The position numbers and the translations under genes were made by a program. DNA of 64,000 nt from Streptomyces sp. NBC_00663. GTDB lineage: Bacteria; Actinomycetota; Actinomycetes; Streptomycetales; Streptomycetaceae. Below are positions 24,088-33,265 of this stretch, piece after piece (position 1 is the first letter of the stretch; every line of letters begins with the position of its first letter). Location of the stretch: assembly GCF_036226885.1 (NCBI RefSeq), contig NZ_CP109027.1:992001-1056000 (forward strand). The letters are read 5' to 3'. Under the pieces are notes generated by a model. It saw only the letters and a list, made by a program, of their open reading frames with translations, was not told the DNA's origin and did no database searches.

Positions 24088-26970
24088 TCAGGTCCCTTTC
24101 AGTGCCTCCCGCAGTCCTGTGCTGTCTGTTCCCATCTTTCGGTAGACAGCCGACAGCAGGCGTACGACGGCCTGCTCGTCCAAGTGCAGTTCCCTCGCGA
24201 TCTCCGGCCTCGTACGGCCCTCGGCCGCCAACGTCGCCGCTGCACGCTCTCGGGTCGTGAGGGTGTCCGTCTCCGTGCTGTGCAGGCGCCTCGGTCGGAG
24301 CCCCGCCGCGGCCAGTTCCTCCCGGGCCGCCTCCACCAGTCCGTCGGCGCCGCACTGCACGGCCGCGTCGAGCCCCCGGTAGAGGTGTTCGGAAGCCTCC
24401 GCCGCCCTCCCCGTCCGCCGCAGCTCCGTGCCCAGGGACACGAGCGCGCAGGCCAGCTCGTAGGCCGCGGGTGAGCACTCCAGGTGGGCGACCGACTCCT
24501 CCAGGTATTTGACGCGGGCCGAACCCGACGAGACCTCCGCCGCCGTCCGCAGCGCCTGGCCGATGGCGGAGGGGGTGCCGAACTGGCGGGCGCGGGAGAG
24601 CGCTTCGAGGGCGGTGGTGAGCGCGCGTTCGGGAGTGTCGTGGCTCTCGGCGCGGGCGAGGTGGAGCTGCCAGGGGCACCAGGCGGGGTTGCGGATGCCA
24701 CGCGGGTCGAGGCGCCGGCCCGCGGAGGCCAGCTGGCCCACGGCGTCCTTGGTGAGGCCGCGGGCGAGGAGCAGTTCGCCGTAGACGGTCTGGGCGTCGG
24801 GGAAGACGACGGCGGCCGGGAAGGGCTCGCTGAAGGCGTGGTCCTCGGCGGTCCGCGCGGCCTCCGTGACCCGGCCGCGGGCGAGGAGGACCTCGATGAG
24901 GATGCCGACGGCGTACCAGTGGGCGGGGGTGCCGGGGCCGACGCGTTCGGCCAGCCGCAGTCCCGCGCGGACGAAGTCCTCGGCCTCGGCGAGACGCCCG
25001 CGGCGGTAGCGGACGTAGGCGAGGAGGGTGTAGCCGAAGGAGAGGTGGCCGCCGCGCCAGCCCTGGCGTTCGAAGTCGGCGATGCCGGCGGCGAAGAGTT
25101 CCTCGGTGCGGCCGGGGCGGTCGGCGTACATGAAGGCGAGCGCGACCAGGACCGGTACCTCGAAGCCGCGGTCGGGCTCGGCCCAGCCGAGACCGCCGGC
25201 GAGGGCGCGTTCCGCGTGCTGGAGGGCGACGTGGGCGGGTTCGCCGCGGAGGACGGCGTCCCAGGTGCGCAGGCCAATGATGTACCGCTCGGTGAGGTCG
25301 CGGCCCTTGAGGCGGTCGGCGAGTTTGGCGAGGCGGCGGGAGCGGGAGGGGTGGTCGGGTTCGTCGGCGCGGAAGGCGTCCCACATGAACTGCTCGGAGA
25401 GCATGCGCAGCTTGACGCGGGCGTCCTCGGTGACGCGGATCTCGCGGGCGAGGGTGTCGGAGGCCTCGGCGAGACGGTCGCTGTGGGCGAGGACCTGGGA
25501 GAGCCGGTAGACGATGTGGTGGCGCAGGCCGGGCTCGGCGATCGGTTCGTCGAGGGCGGCGCGCAGGTGGTTGACGGTGGTGGCCGGTTCGGTGAGCAGG
25601 GAGGCGCTGCCGAGTTCGTAGAGGACGGTGGCCCGGTCCTCGAAGGGCGGCGGTTCGCGCAGGGCGCGGGCGAGGTAGCTGCGGGCGGCGTCGGGGGCGC
25701 CGGAGCGGAGGGTCTCGCCGGCGGCGGCGCGGAGCTGCTGGACGACCCAGGCGTCGCCGTCGGGGTGGGTCTCCAGGAGGTGGCGGGCGGCTGCGGAGGG
25801 GCCCTGCCCGTCGTTGATGAGGCACCAGGCGGCCTGGCCGTGCAGGGCGACGCGGACGCCGGAGGGGATGGCCCGGTAGACGGCGGTGGCGATGAGGGGG
25901 TGGACGAACTCCAGGGTCTCGGCGCCGGTGAGGACGCGGGCGCCGCGCAGGGCGTCGGCGGCGTCCGCGGCCTCCTCATGGCCGAGGCCCGCGACGGCGG
26001 CGGCGAGCATGGGATGGATCTCGGTGCCGAGCACGGCGCAGGCCCAGGCGAAGCGGACGCTGGAGGTACCGAGGCGTTCGAGGCGGGCGATCAGGCCGCT
26101 GCCCTTGACGGCGGCGGCGAGGTCGCGCAGCAGATGGGCGCCGGCCTCGGTCGGGTGGAGGCCTCGGTCGTGGACCTTGGCGGTGAGCTCGACGGCCTCG
26201 AAGGGGTTGCCGGCGGTGACGGCCCAGCACTCGTGGCAGAACGCGTCGTCGGCGTGGGTGCCGAGGGCCTCACGGACAAGACCGGCGACAGCGACGGCGC
26301 TGAGCGGTTCGAGGTCGATGGGCCGGCCGCCCGCGCGTCCCGGCAGGCCCCTGAACGACTCGGCGTGATCGGGGAGTTCGTCGGGCCGGTAGGCGACGAC
26401 GACGAGCAGCGGCAGTTCCTCCGCGCGGGGCGCGAACGCGGCGAGCCAGCGCAGGGATTCGGGGTCCGCCCAGTGCGCGTCGTCGAGGGCGAGGACCACC
26501 GGGGCGCGCTGCACGGCGAGATGGGTGAGCACCCAGTCGAGGCCGTCGCGCAGGCCCTGGGGGTCGGGTGGGGCGCCGTCGGTCGGGGCGCACAGGCCGA
26601 GGGCGGGGCCGACAATGTCGTACCAACTGCCCAGCTGGGCACGGAGGTCGGCCTCTGCGGCGCCGGCGAACCGGGGTTGCAGCAGTTGGCGGGCGACATG
26701 GAAGGCGACGCGCTGTTCCTGGTCGCCGCCGCGGGCGGACAGGACGGTGCAGCCACGGGCGGCGGCGCGGCGGCGGACCTCGGCCATCAGGGTCGTCTTG
26801 CCGAGTCCGGCGGGTCCGGCGAAGGCGAGGAGCGCGCCGCGGGGCTGCCCGACCGGTTCCGCGCCGTCCGCGCGCAGCCCGGTCAGTTCTCCCAACGCCT
26901 CGTCGACAGCGGCGAGTTCACTCTCACGCTCGAAGAGCGTGCGATCGCTCCGCATGCTGCGCCGCCCCAT
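24088..26970 (-). CDS. LAL-type LuxR family regulator with AAA/STAND ATPase
   Basis: This 960-residue protein has the classic large ATP-binding LuxR layout. A P-loop ATPase sits at the N-terminus with Walker A GPAGLGKTT at 52-60 and Walker B ALDDAHWAD at 161-169. A long TPR-like helical middle follows, then a LuxR helix-turn-helix at about 898-960 (LTTRERAAATLAAEGRTRPEIARELHL). LAL proteins are usually pathway activators of secondary metabolism or sugar use. No biosynthetic cluster is adjacent, so the target is unknown. The ATG at 26970 follows an AGGGGG site 7 bases upstream. It lies downstream of the CGNR gene with about 110 bases between. Confidence 0.9.
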   Translation of the reverse strand: MGRRSMRSDRTLFERESELAAVDEALGELTGLRADGAEPVGQPRGALLAFAGPAGLGKTTLMAEVRRRAAARGCTVLSARGGDQEQRVAFHVARQLLQPRFAGAAEADLRAQLGSWYDIVGPALGLCAPTDGAPPDPQGLRDGLDWVLTHLAVQRAPVVLALDDAHWADPESLRWLAAFAPRAEELPLLVVVAYRPDELPDHAESFRGLPGRAGGRPIDLEPLSAVAVAGLVREALGTHADDAFCHECWAVTAGNPFEAVELTAKVHDRGLHPTEAGAHLLRDLAAAVKGSGLIARLERLGTSSVRFAWACAVLGTEIHPMLAAAVAGLGHEEAADAADALRGARVLTGAETLEFVHPLIATAVYRAIPSGVRVALHGQAAWCLINDGQGPSAAARHLLETHPDGDAWVVQQLRAAAGETLRSGAPDAARSYLARALREPPPFEDRATVLYELGSASLLTEPATTVNHLRAALDEPIAEPGLRHHIVYRLSQVLAHSDRLAEASDTLAREIRVTEDARVKLRMLSEQFMWDAFRADEPDHPSRSRRLAKLADRLKGRDLTERYIIGLRTWDAVLRGEPAHVALQHAERALAGGLGWAEPDRGFEVPVLVALAFMYADRPGRTEELFAAGIADFERQGWRGGHLSFGYTLLAYVRYRRGRLAEAEDFVRAGLRLAERVGPGTPAHWYAVGILIEVLLARGRVTEAARTAEDHAFSEPFPAAVVFPDAQTVYGELLLARGLTKDAVGQLASAGRRLDPRGIRNPAWCPWQLHLARAESHDTPERALTTALEALSRARQFGTPSAIGQALRTAAEVSSGSARVKYLEESVAHLECSPAAYELACALVSLGTELRRTGRAAEASEHLYRGLDAAVQCGADGLVEAAREELAAAGLRPRRLHSTETDTLTTRERAAATLAAEGRTRPEIARELHLDEQAVVRLLSAVYRKMGTDSTGLREALKGT

Positions 26971-27080
26971 GGCACACCCCCTGCCGCGGCGGTACGTCCG
27001 CGCGGGGAGCGGACGCACACCGTGACCTTCAGGCACCTCAGCGTACGCCTGCCGGGGGCCGCGCGACCCGGGTTCGGGCG

Positions 27081-27689
27081 TTACTCGCCGAGGCTGTCGG
27101 CGGGCCTCCGGTGCCGGTCGTGATGCCGGGCCACCCGTGCCCGGTTGCCGCAAGCCGGCTTGCACCACTCCTGTCGTGGATGTTCCTTGAGGAAGTACCG
27201 CACACAGCGCGGCGCGTGACAGGCGCGCAGCCGTTGGCGGTCGGGGCCGGCGAGGAAGGCGGTCGCGGCCCGCGCGAGCACCGCCGTGAGGTCGTCCTCG
27301 GCGCCGGACACCCGGTGCTCCACGACGGGTTCGGCGTCCTCGGCCCAGTGCAGCACGGGGACCGTGGGCGTGCGGGCGGCCGCCGTGTTGAGGGCGTCGA
27401 GGGCCGCCGGTAGCGGCATCAGCCGGGCCGCGTCGGCGGGGCTGGGCGCGCCGGGGCGTACCGCGCGGGCGAACAGGGCGCGGACCGCCGCGCGCAGTTC
27501 GCGTACGGCGGCCAGCTCCGCGTCCCCGGCGACGAAACCGGAGGGGGCGGTGTCGGGGTGGGCGCGCACCCAGTCGGTGAGTCCGGCGGGGTCGGTCAGG
27601 TCGTCGGTGACGCCGCCGTGACCGTCGTGGCGGATGGTGAGGGCGAGGTCGAGGGCGAGGCGGGCGTCGCCGTTCGTCGGGTCCTGCAT
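27081..27689 (-). CDS. CGNR zinc finger (ABATE) protein
   Basis: This 202-residue protein has an N-terminal ABATE-type helical domain (LALDLALTIRHDG...) and a C-terminal CGNR zinc finger: ACHAPRC, then CKPACGNRARVARHH near the end, giving four cysteines. The family is thought to bind DNA as a stress-linked transcription regulator with a ligand-sensing N-terminal domain. The start at 27689 is within a short AT-richer leader. It is followed by the LAL gene and overlaps no neighbour; the universal stress protein gene lies directly upstream with 23 bases between its stop and this start. Confidence 0.87.
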   Translation of the reverse strand: MQDPTNGDARLALDLALTIRHDGHGGVTDDLTDPAGLTDWVRAHPDTAPSGFVAGDAELAAVRELRAAVRALFARAVRPGAPSPADAARLMPLPAALDALNTAAARTPTVPVLHWAEDAEPVVEHRVSGAEDDLTAVLARAATAFLAGPDRQRLRACHAPRCVRYFLKEHPRQEWCKPACGNRARVARHHDRHRRPADSLGE

Positions 27690-27712
27690 AGAGCTAATGA
27701 TAGAGGGCACCC

Positions 27713-28621
27713 TCACCCATTAGCCGCCTCCGGCGGCACCACCGCCACCGGGCTCGCCGCGTGGAGCAGCACCGCCTGTGTCACCGACCCGATCATCCGG
27801 GTCGGCGCCAGCAGTCTGCGCCGGTGGCGGCCCACCACGACCAGCTCGGCGTCCTTCGACGCGGCGACGAGATGCCCGGCCGCGTCGCCCGGGGCCGCGC
27901 CGAGGTCGACCGGCACGTCCGGGTGGCGCTTGTGGTGCGGGGCGAGGAAGCCCTCGGCGAGGGTACGGGTCTCGCCCTCGACGACGTCCTGGTCGATGAC
28001 CGGCGGCACGAGTTCGCCGGGAACGGCCCAGGCCTGGAGCGGCCACTGGTAGGCGGCGACGACCTGGAGGCGGGCGCCGCGCACGGCGGCCTCGGTGTGG
28101 GCGAAGGCCAGCGTCGCCTCGTCGGGGGCGTCGACCTGGAGGCCGACGACCACGCGGGGCCCCGGCTCGACGGCCAGGTCCTCACCGTCGTGCACCTCGC
28201 GGCCCGGCCGGGGCACCACGACCACCGGGCACTCCGCGTCACGGGCCGCGGCCATGCCGTTGGACCCGAGCAGCAGACTGGCGAAACCGCCGCGCCCCCG
28301 GGAACCGAGCACCAACAGCTGGGCGGCGGAACCCAGTTCGGGCAGCACCGCGCTCGGCGCGCCCTCCACCGCGAGGTACTCCATGACCGGCCGCTCGGCG
28401 ACATCCGCGAGGCGGTCGCGCACCTCGTCGAGCACCGGATCGTCGTCCGGCGCGGGCGGCCCGGCGACCAGGACGTCGGGCTGGGCCCAGGCGGCGTACT
28501 GCCGTACATGGACCACCCGCAGCGGTGCCCGCCGCCTGCGGGCGGCGTCCAGCGCCCAGTCGAGGGCGCGCAGGCTGTCGTGCGAGCCGTCGACCGCCGC
28601 GATGACCGGCAGGGTGCTCAT
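27713..28621 (-). CDS. Tandem universal stress protein (UspA)
   Basis: This 302-residue protein holds two Usp domains in one chain. Domain 1 (about 1-145) has the nucleotide-binding signature GSRGRGGFASLLLGS. Domain 2 (about 153-300) has a degenerate loop, VGRHRRRLLAPTRMIGS, in which the second glycine of the G-2X-G motif is missing. ATP binding is therefore likely in the first domain only. Such proteins respond to hypoxia or stationary phase in actinobacteria. It may be co-transcribed with the CGNR gene, with 23 bases between them. Confidence 0.9.
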   Translation of the reverse strand: MSTLPVIAAVDGSHDSLRALDWALDAARRRRAPLRVVHVRQYAAWAQPDVLVAGPPAPDDDPVLDEVRDRLADVAERPVMEYLAVEGAPSAVLPELGSAAQLLVLGSRGRGGFASLLLGSNGMAAARDAECPVVVVPRPGREVHDGEDLAVEPGPRVVVGLQVDAPDEATLAFAHTEAAVRGARLQVVAAYQWPLQAWAVPGELVPPVIDQDVVEGETRTLAEGFLAPHHKRHPDVPVDLGAAPGDAAGHLVAASKDAELVVVGRHRRRLLAPTRMIGSVTQAVLLHAASPVAVVPPEAANG

Positions 28622-28783
28622 GGGTTCCTCACCTCCGGGATACGACCGTCCCCCGGGGCCAGCCTCGCTCAGGCCGTCGGCCCGGGGGTGTGCTCACGGT
28701 CGCGTGTCCGGAAATACGGGCGGAACACCCCCGGCTCAGCGGCTCGCGTCGAGCCGCGACACGTCACCTCGCCGCACCTCGCC

Positions 28784-29026
28784 TCAGGTGAGGTCGAACT
28801 CCCCTTCCCGCGCGCCCGACACGAACGCGCCCCACTCGGCGGGTGTGAAGATCAGGGAAGGGCTCTCCGGGCGGCCACTGTTGCGCATCGCGATGAATCC
28901 CTCGACAAAGGCGATCTGGACATCCCCCCGGCCACGGCTGCTGGACTGCCATTCGGCGGTGGTGAGGTCCAGCTCGGGCTTGTCCCAGCCCATGAGCGGC
29001 TGCTGCTGGATGGTGGTCTCGGCCAC
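28784..29026 (-). CDS. DUF397 protein
   Basis: This 80-residue protein carries the DUF397 core: EWQSSSRGRGDVQIAFVEG, then MRNSGRPESPSLIFTPAEWGAFVSG. In Streptomyces these small proteins usually sit next to an XRE-family regulator (as in the BldB/WhiJ-like systems) and modulate it. No such regulator is adjacent here, so this is an orphan copy. The short acidic C-terminus (REGEFDLT) is typical. Start at 29026. Confidence 0.85.
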   Translation of the reverse strand: MAETTIQQQPLMGWDKPELDLTTAEWQSSSRGRGDVQIAFVEGFIAMRNSGRPESPSLIFTPAEWGAFVSGAREGEFDLT

Positions 29027-29132
29027 GTCCGTGCTCCTCCCGATTGCGTCGTCCGCGGGCCAGCCTAGCGATCGTCTCCGACCGCCGACAGGCCACGTGA
29101 GGGGGACCTTTCAGCGACCTGCCGGGGGCATT

Positions 29133-30299
29133 TCACGCATCAGGGGGTTCGGACCCCACGAGCCACATCGAGAAGAACTGCGATCCGCCGCCGTAGGCGT
29201 GCCCGAGCACCTTCCGGGCACCGTCCACCTGGTGCTCCCCGGCCTGTCCGCGCACCTGGAGCGCCGCCTCCGCGAAGCGGATCATGCCGGAGGCGCCGAT
29301 GGGGTTGGTGGACAGGACGCCGCCGGACATGTTGACGGGCAGGTCGCCGTCGAGTTCGGTCACACCGGACTCGGTGAGCTTCCAGCCCTCGCCCTCGTCG
29401 GCGAAGCCCAGGTTCTCCAGCCACATGGGCTCGTACCAGGAGAACGGCACGTACATCTCGACGGCGTCGATGTCCCGGCGCGGGTCGGCGATGCCGGCCT
29501 GCCGGTACACGTCGGCGGCGCAGTCCTTGCCGGCCTGCGGCGACACCGCGTCCTTGCCCGCGAAGAGGGTGGGTTCGCTGCGCATCGCGCCGCCGAGCAT
29601 CCAGGCCGCCGGGCGGGGTGCGCGGGCGGCTCCGGCCCGGTCGGTGAGCACCATCGCGCAGGCGCCGTCGGAGGACGGGCAGGTCTCGGAGTAGCGGATG
29701 GGGTCCCAGAGCATGGGCGAGGCCTGGACCTTCTCCAGGGTGATGTCGTGCTCGTGGAGGTGGGCGTAGGGGTTCTTGAGCGCGTTGCGCCGGTCCTTGT
29801 AGGCGACCAGGGAGCCGACCGTGTCGGGTGCGCCGGTGCGGCGCATGTACGCGCGCACGTGCGGCGCGAAGAACCCGCCCGCCCCGGCCAGCAGGGGCTG
29901 CTGGAAGGGGATCGGCAGGGACAGCCCCCACATGGCGTTGGACTCGGACTGCTTCTCGAAGGCGAGGGTGAGCACGGTTGCGTGGACCCTGGCCGCGACC
30001 AGGTTCGCGGCGACGAGGGCGGTGGAACCGCCGACGCTGCCCGCCGTGTGCACCCGCAGCATCGGCTTGCCCACCGCGCCCAGCGCGTCGGCGAGGTACA
30101 GCTCCGGCATCATGACGCCCTCGAAGAAGTCGGGCGCCTTGCCGATGACGACGGCGTCGATGTCGGCCCACGTCAACTCGGCGTCGTCGAGCGCGCGTCG
30201 GGCGGCCTCCCGGACGAGCCCGGCGATCGACACGTCCCGGCGCGCGGCGACATGCTTGGTCTGGCCGATGCCTACGACGGCCACGGGCTCCTTGCTCAT
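29133..30299 (-). CDS. Thiolase-fold lipid-transfer (Ltp-type) protein lacking the thiolase nucleophile
   Basis: This 388-residue protein has a thiolase fold of the SCP2/lipid-transfer branch (VAVVGIGQTKH opening, CPSSDGACAMVL middle, NPIGASGMIR end). Where thiolases carry the nucleophilic Cys, this one reads AGSVGGSTAL, with Ser in the aligned position; the HP of the GHP motif is NP. True thiolase activity is therefore unlikely. In steroid side-chain catabolism, such proteins pair with DUF35 partners as retro-aldolases. It is the last gene of the operon and overlaps the previous one by ATGA, so the two are coupled. Confidence 0.82.
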   Translation of the reverse strand: MSKEPVAVVGIGQTKHVAARRDVSIAGLVREAARRALDDAELTWADIDAVVIGKAPDFFEGVMMPELYLADALGAVGKPMLRVHTAGSVGGSTALVAANLVAARVHATVLTLAFEKQSESNAMWGLSLPIPFQQPLLAGAGGFFAPHVRAYMRRTGAPDTVGSLVAYKDRRNALKNPYAHLHEHDITLEKVQASPMLWDPIRYSETCPSSDGACAMVLTDRAGAARAPRPAAWMLGGAMRSEPTLFAGKDAVSPQAGKDCAADVYRQAGIADPRRDIDAVEMYVPFSWYEPMWLENLGFADEGEGWKLTESGVTELDGDLPVNMSGGVLSTNPIGASGMIRFAEAALQVRGQAGEHQVDGARKVLGHAYGGGSQFFSMWLVGSEPPDA

Positions 30300-31348
30300 C
30301 GCGGATCCCCTTCGAGTACAGCGACCAGGTTCTGTTGCAGACACGGACCCGAGGTGGCATGGGCGAGGGCCCGGTCGGACTCACCCCGGTGGATGCGCGA
30401 AGCGGCCTCACCGATACGGATCAGCCCCGCGGCCATCATGGGGTTGGCGGCGAGGGCGCCCCCGGAAGGATTGACCCGGACGCTGTCGTCCAGCCCGAGC
30501 GCCTTGCGCAGCACGACCTCCTGCGAGGTGAACGGCGCGTGCAACTCGGCGGTGTCCACGGGCCGTTCGAAGGCGCCCGCCTTCTCGGCGGCCAGGCGGG
30601 TGGAGGGTGAGTCGGTGAGGTCACGGACGCCGAGTCCGTGCGCCTCGATGCGGTGGTCGATGCCGCGGATCCAGGCGGGGCGCGGGCACAGTTCGCGGGC
30701 TCGCTCCCCCGCCGCGAGGATCACGGCGGCGGCGCCGTCGCCGATGGGCGGGCAGTCGCCGGTGCGCAGGGGCCGTACGGCATAGGCCCCTTGCGGCACC
30801 GAACCCCGGAGCTGGGCACGGGGGTTGTCGGTGGCGCGGCTTCGGGCGGCGATCTCGGCCAGGGCGGGTTCGTCGGTGTCGCCCGCGTCGATGAGCGCCT
30901 GTGCCTGGAGGGCGGCGAGGGCGACGGAGTCGGGCCACAGGGGTGCCACGTAGTACGGGTCGAGCTGCCGGGTCAGTACGTCGCGGACGGAGCCGGGCGA
31001 GGACTTGCCGTACGCGTACACCAGCGCGGTGTCGGCGTCACCGGAGAGGAGTTTGGTCCACGCCTCGTACAGCGCCCACGCGCCGTCCATCTCCACGTGC
31101 GACTCGGAGATCGGCGGCCAGGCGCCCACGCCGTCGAGGGCGAGGGTGAAGGAGAAGGCGCGTCCGGCGAGGTAGTCGCAGGAGCCGGAGCAGGTGAAGC
31201 CGATGTCGGCGGTCTTCAGGCCGGTCCGGTCGAGGACGTCGTGCAGGACCGGCATGAGCATCTCCACCTCGGACTGTTCCGCGGTGGAGCGCAGGATGTC
31301 GGACTGGGCGACGGCGATGACGGCGATGTCCCTGCTCACGGCGGTCAC
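30296..31348 (-). CDS. Second thiolase-fold protein of the operon, Cys-less
   Basis: This 350-residue thiolase-domain protein is shorter than canonical thiolases. The nucleophile region reads SHVEMDGAWAL with no Cys, and the second catalytic motif reads GGALAANPMMAAGLIR, with Asn for His. It is thus likely a non-catalytic or aldolase-type partner of the downstream thiolase-like protein. The GTG start at 31348 overlaps the stop of the DUF35 gene by four bases (GTGA), and its own stop overlaps the next gene by ATGA, so three genes are translationally coupled and may form one complex. Confidence 0.8.
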   Translation of the reverse strand: MTAVSRDIAVIAVAQSDILRSTAEQSEVEMLMPVLHDVLDRTGLKTADIGFTCSGSCDYLAGRAFSFTLALDGVGAWPPISESHVEMDGAWALYEAWTKLLSGDADTALVYAYGKSSPGSVRDVLTRQLDPYYVAPLWPDSVALAALQAQALIDAGDTDEPALAEIAARSRATDNPRAQLRGSVPQGAYAVRPLRTGDCPPIGDGAAAVILAAGERARELCPRPAWIRGIDHRIEAHGLGVRDLTDSPSTRLAAEKAGAFERPVDTAELHAPFTSQEVVLRKALGLDDSVRVNPSGGALAANPMMAAGLIRIGEAASRIHRGESDRALAHATSGPCLQQNLVAVLEGDPR

Positions 31349-32286
31349 AGCAGCTCCTTGAACGTCTCGTAGTCCGCGTCGGGTTCGCCGGTGGGCCGGT
31401 AGTGGTCGGGGTAGCGGCCCCCTTCCGTCCACACCGGTTCGACCCTGAGCCCCATCCGCACCTGGTCGTACGGGATGCCGCCGATGCGTCCGTGCAGGGC
31501 GAGGTCGGCGCCGTCGAGGGCGATGTGGGCGTAGACGTAGGGGACTTCGATGTCGAGGTTCTTCGCCTTGATGTTGACGATGCAGAAGGTGGTGACCGTG
31601 CCGCCGGGCCCCACCTCGACCTGTTCCGAGGTGGCGACGCCGCAGGTGGGGCAGGCGCCCCTCGGGGGCACGTACACCTTGCGGCAGGACGGGCAGCGTT
31701 CGCCCACGGCCCGGTGGTCGGCGAGGGCGTTGATGTAGGCGGTCTGGGCACGGCCGGGCGAGTAGGTGTAGTCGAGGCGGGCGGCGGCGACGATGCCGGT
31801 GACCGGGTCCTCGAACTCGCCGCTGTGGCCGCTCGGTCGGGCCGCCTCTCCGTCGTACGGTTCGAAGCAGGCGATGTCGGTGATCGCGCCGACGCGGTCC
31901 TCGGCCCAGCGGACCCGGACGCGCATGCCGGTGTGGACGGAGTCGGGATCCGGTGCGTCGAGGGCGTGGAGGAGGGCGGTGTCGGCGCCGTCGAGGCGGA
32001 CGAGGACCCAGGCGAAGGGGGTGTCCAACGGCTGGCCGCGGCGCGGCTCGTGGTTCCAGGCCCAGGTGGTGACCGTGCCGGTGGGGGCCACCTCGACCAG
32101 GTCGCGGAGCTCCTCCGCGGTCACGGGGTCGTACTCGACGGGCGGGACGAGGATGCGGTCGTCGCCGGTGCGTACGCCGAGGACGACGCGGTCGCGCAGG
32201 CCGGTCAGGAAGGCGCTCTGGACGGGGCCGAGGGAACGGGTGAAGGGGAACTCGACGACCAGCGGGGCTTTCAGGACTTCCGGCAT
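31345..32286 (-). CDS. Tandem OB-fold/zinc-ribbon protein (DUF35/ChsH2 type)
   Basis: This 313-residue protein has two DUF35-like halves. The second (about 165-313) has a zinc ribbon CPSC...CPTC near 195-215 followed by an OB fold. The first half has the OB part (TGTVTTWAWNHEP) but no cysteine pair. DUF35 proteins bind acyl-CoA and partner thiolase-fold aldolases such as Ltp2. Its position between the crotonase and the two thiolase-like genes supports the same kind of assembly here. ATG at 32286, 12 bases after the crotonase stop. Confidence 0.82.
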   Translation of the reverse strand: MPEVLKAPLVVEFPFTRSLGPVQSAFLTGLRDRVVLGVRTGDDRILVPPVEYDPVTAEELRDLVEVAPTGTVTTWAWNHEPRRGQPLDTPFAWVLVRLDGADTALLHALDAPDPDSVHTGMRVRVRWAEDRVGAITDIACFEPYDGEAARPSGHSGEFEDPVTGIVAAARLDYTYSPGRAQTAYINALADHRAVGERCPSCRKVYVPPRGACPTCGVATSEQVEVGPGGTVTTFCIVNIKAKNLDIEVPYVYAHIALDGADLALHGRIGGIPYDQVRMGLRVEPVWTEGGRYPDHYRPTGEPDADYETFKELL

Positions 32287-32298
32287 CGCCGGCCTCCT

Positions 32299-33099
32299 TC
32301 AGTGGCGCTTGTAGACGGGCGGGCGCTTCTCCGCGAAGGCGCGGGCGCCTTCCTTGGCGTCGGCGGTGTCGAACACCGGCCAGCCGCGCTTGAGTTCGGC
32401 GGCGAGGCCGTCGGTCTCGGTCAGTTCGGCGGTCTCGTAGACGGACGCCTTGACGGCCTCGACGGCCAACGGGCCGCAGGCGTTGATCTGTTCGGCGATC
32501 TCCAGGGCCTTGGTCAGGGCCGTGCCGTCCGGGACGACATGGCCGATCAGTCCGATGGCGGCGGCCTCACGGGCGCTGTACGGGCGGCCGGTGAGCAGCA
32601 TCTCCAGGGCATGGGTGCGTGGGATCTGGCGCTGGAGGCGGACGGTGGAGCCGCCGATCGGGAACAGTCCGCGTCTGACCTCGAACAGGCCGAAGGTCGC
32701 CGACTCGCCCGCGACGCGGATGTCGGTGCCCTGGAGCATCTCGGTGCCGCCGGCGACGCAGTGGCCCTCGACGGCGGCGATCACCGGCTTGCGGGGGCGG
32801 TGATGGCGGAGCATCGCCTTCCAGTGCAGGTCGGGGTCGTCCTTGAGCCGGTCCCGGTACTGCTCGCCCTCCATGCCCTTTCCGGCCAGGGCCTTGAGGT
32901 CCATGCCGGCGCAGAACGAGCCGCCCGCGCCGGTGAACACGATCGAGCGGACCGTGTCGTCCGCGTCGGCTTCCAGCCAGCCGTCGTACAGGCCGACGAG
33001 CATCGCCAGCGAGAGCGCGTTCCTGGCCTCCGGCCGGTTGAGCGTGAGCACCAGTGTGGCGCCCTCGCGCCGCACGGTGAGGTGTTCCGTCCCACCCAT
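32299..33099 (-). CDS. Enoyl-CoA hydratase/isomerase (crotonase) family
   Basis: This 266-residue crotonase-fold enzyme has the first oxyanion-hole segment GGSFCAGMDLKAL and the second HCVAGGTEML, consistent with acyl-CoA hydration or isomerisation. It is the first gene of a four-gene operon (crotonase, DUF35, two thiolase-like proteins), so it probably hydrates an enoyl-CoA that the aldolase-type complex then cleaves. ATG at 33099 is preceded by GGGGAG at 8 bases. The divergent acyl-CoA synthetase shares the upstream control region. Confidence 0.88.
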   Translation of the reverse strand: MGGTEHLTVRREGATLVLTLNRPEARNALSLAMLVGLYDGWLEADADDTVRSIVFTGAGGSFCAGMDLKALAGKGMEGEQYRDRLKDDPDLHWKAMLRHHRPRKPVIAAVEGHCVAGGTEMLQGTDIRVAGESATFGLFEVRRGLFPIGGSTVRLQRQIPRTHALEMLLTGRPYSAREAAAIGLIGHVVPDGTALTKALEIAEQINACGPLAVEAVKASVYETAELTETDGLAAELKRGWPVFDTADAKEGARAFAEKRPPVYKRH

Positions 33100-33164
33100 G
33101 AACCGTCTCCCCTCTGAAAGAACGAGAACAGGTTGCAGGAGCGGACCGGCCTCTTCAAGAGTTT

Positions 33165-33181
33165 TCTGACAGGTAGTCAGA
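33165..33181. promoter_or_regulatory. TCTGAC-N5-GTCAGA dyad, likely TetR-type operator
   Basis: TCTGAC (33165-33170) and GTCAGA (33176-33181) flank AGGTA, a perfect 6-bp-arm dyad midway between the crotonase operon and the divergent acyl-CoA synthetase gene. Size and placement fit a TetR-family operator controlling both directions. A KstR-like sequence (AACAGGTT core at 33127-33134, 7 of 8 defined bases) also lies 25 bases upstream of the crotonase start. A dyad of the same type lies upstream of the nitronate monooxygenase gene. Confidence 0.6.
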
Positions 33182-33265
33182 TTTGTTGTGCGCGGACCCT
33201 TCACAGTTGTGCCGCCCTTTGCTCTGATGACCGGCAGCCGGTGCTGGCCGAGGTCAGGAGGAGCG

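Noticed and set aside
24484..27123. A long plus-strand open frame opposite the LAL regulator
   Set aside because: It is Gly/Ala/Glu-rich shadow translation with no domain; the minus-strand LAL gene has clear Walker and LuxR motifs.
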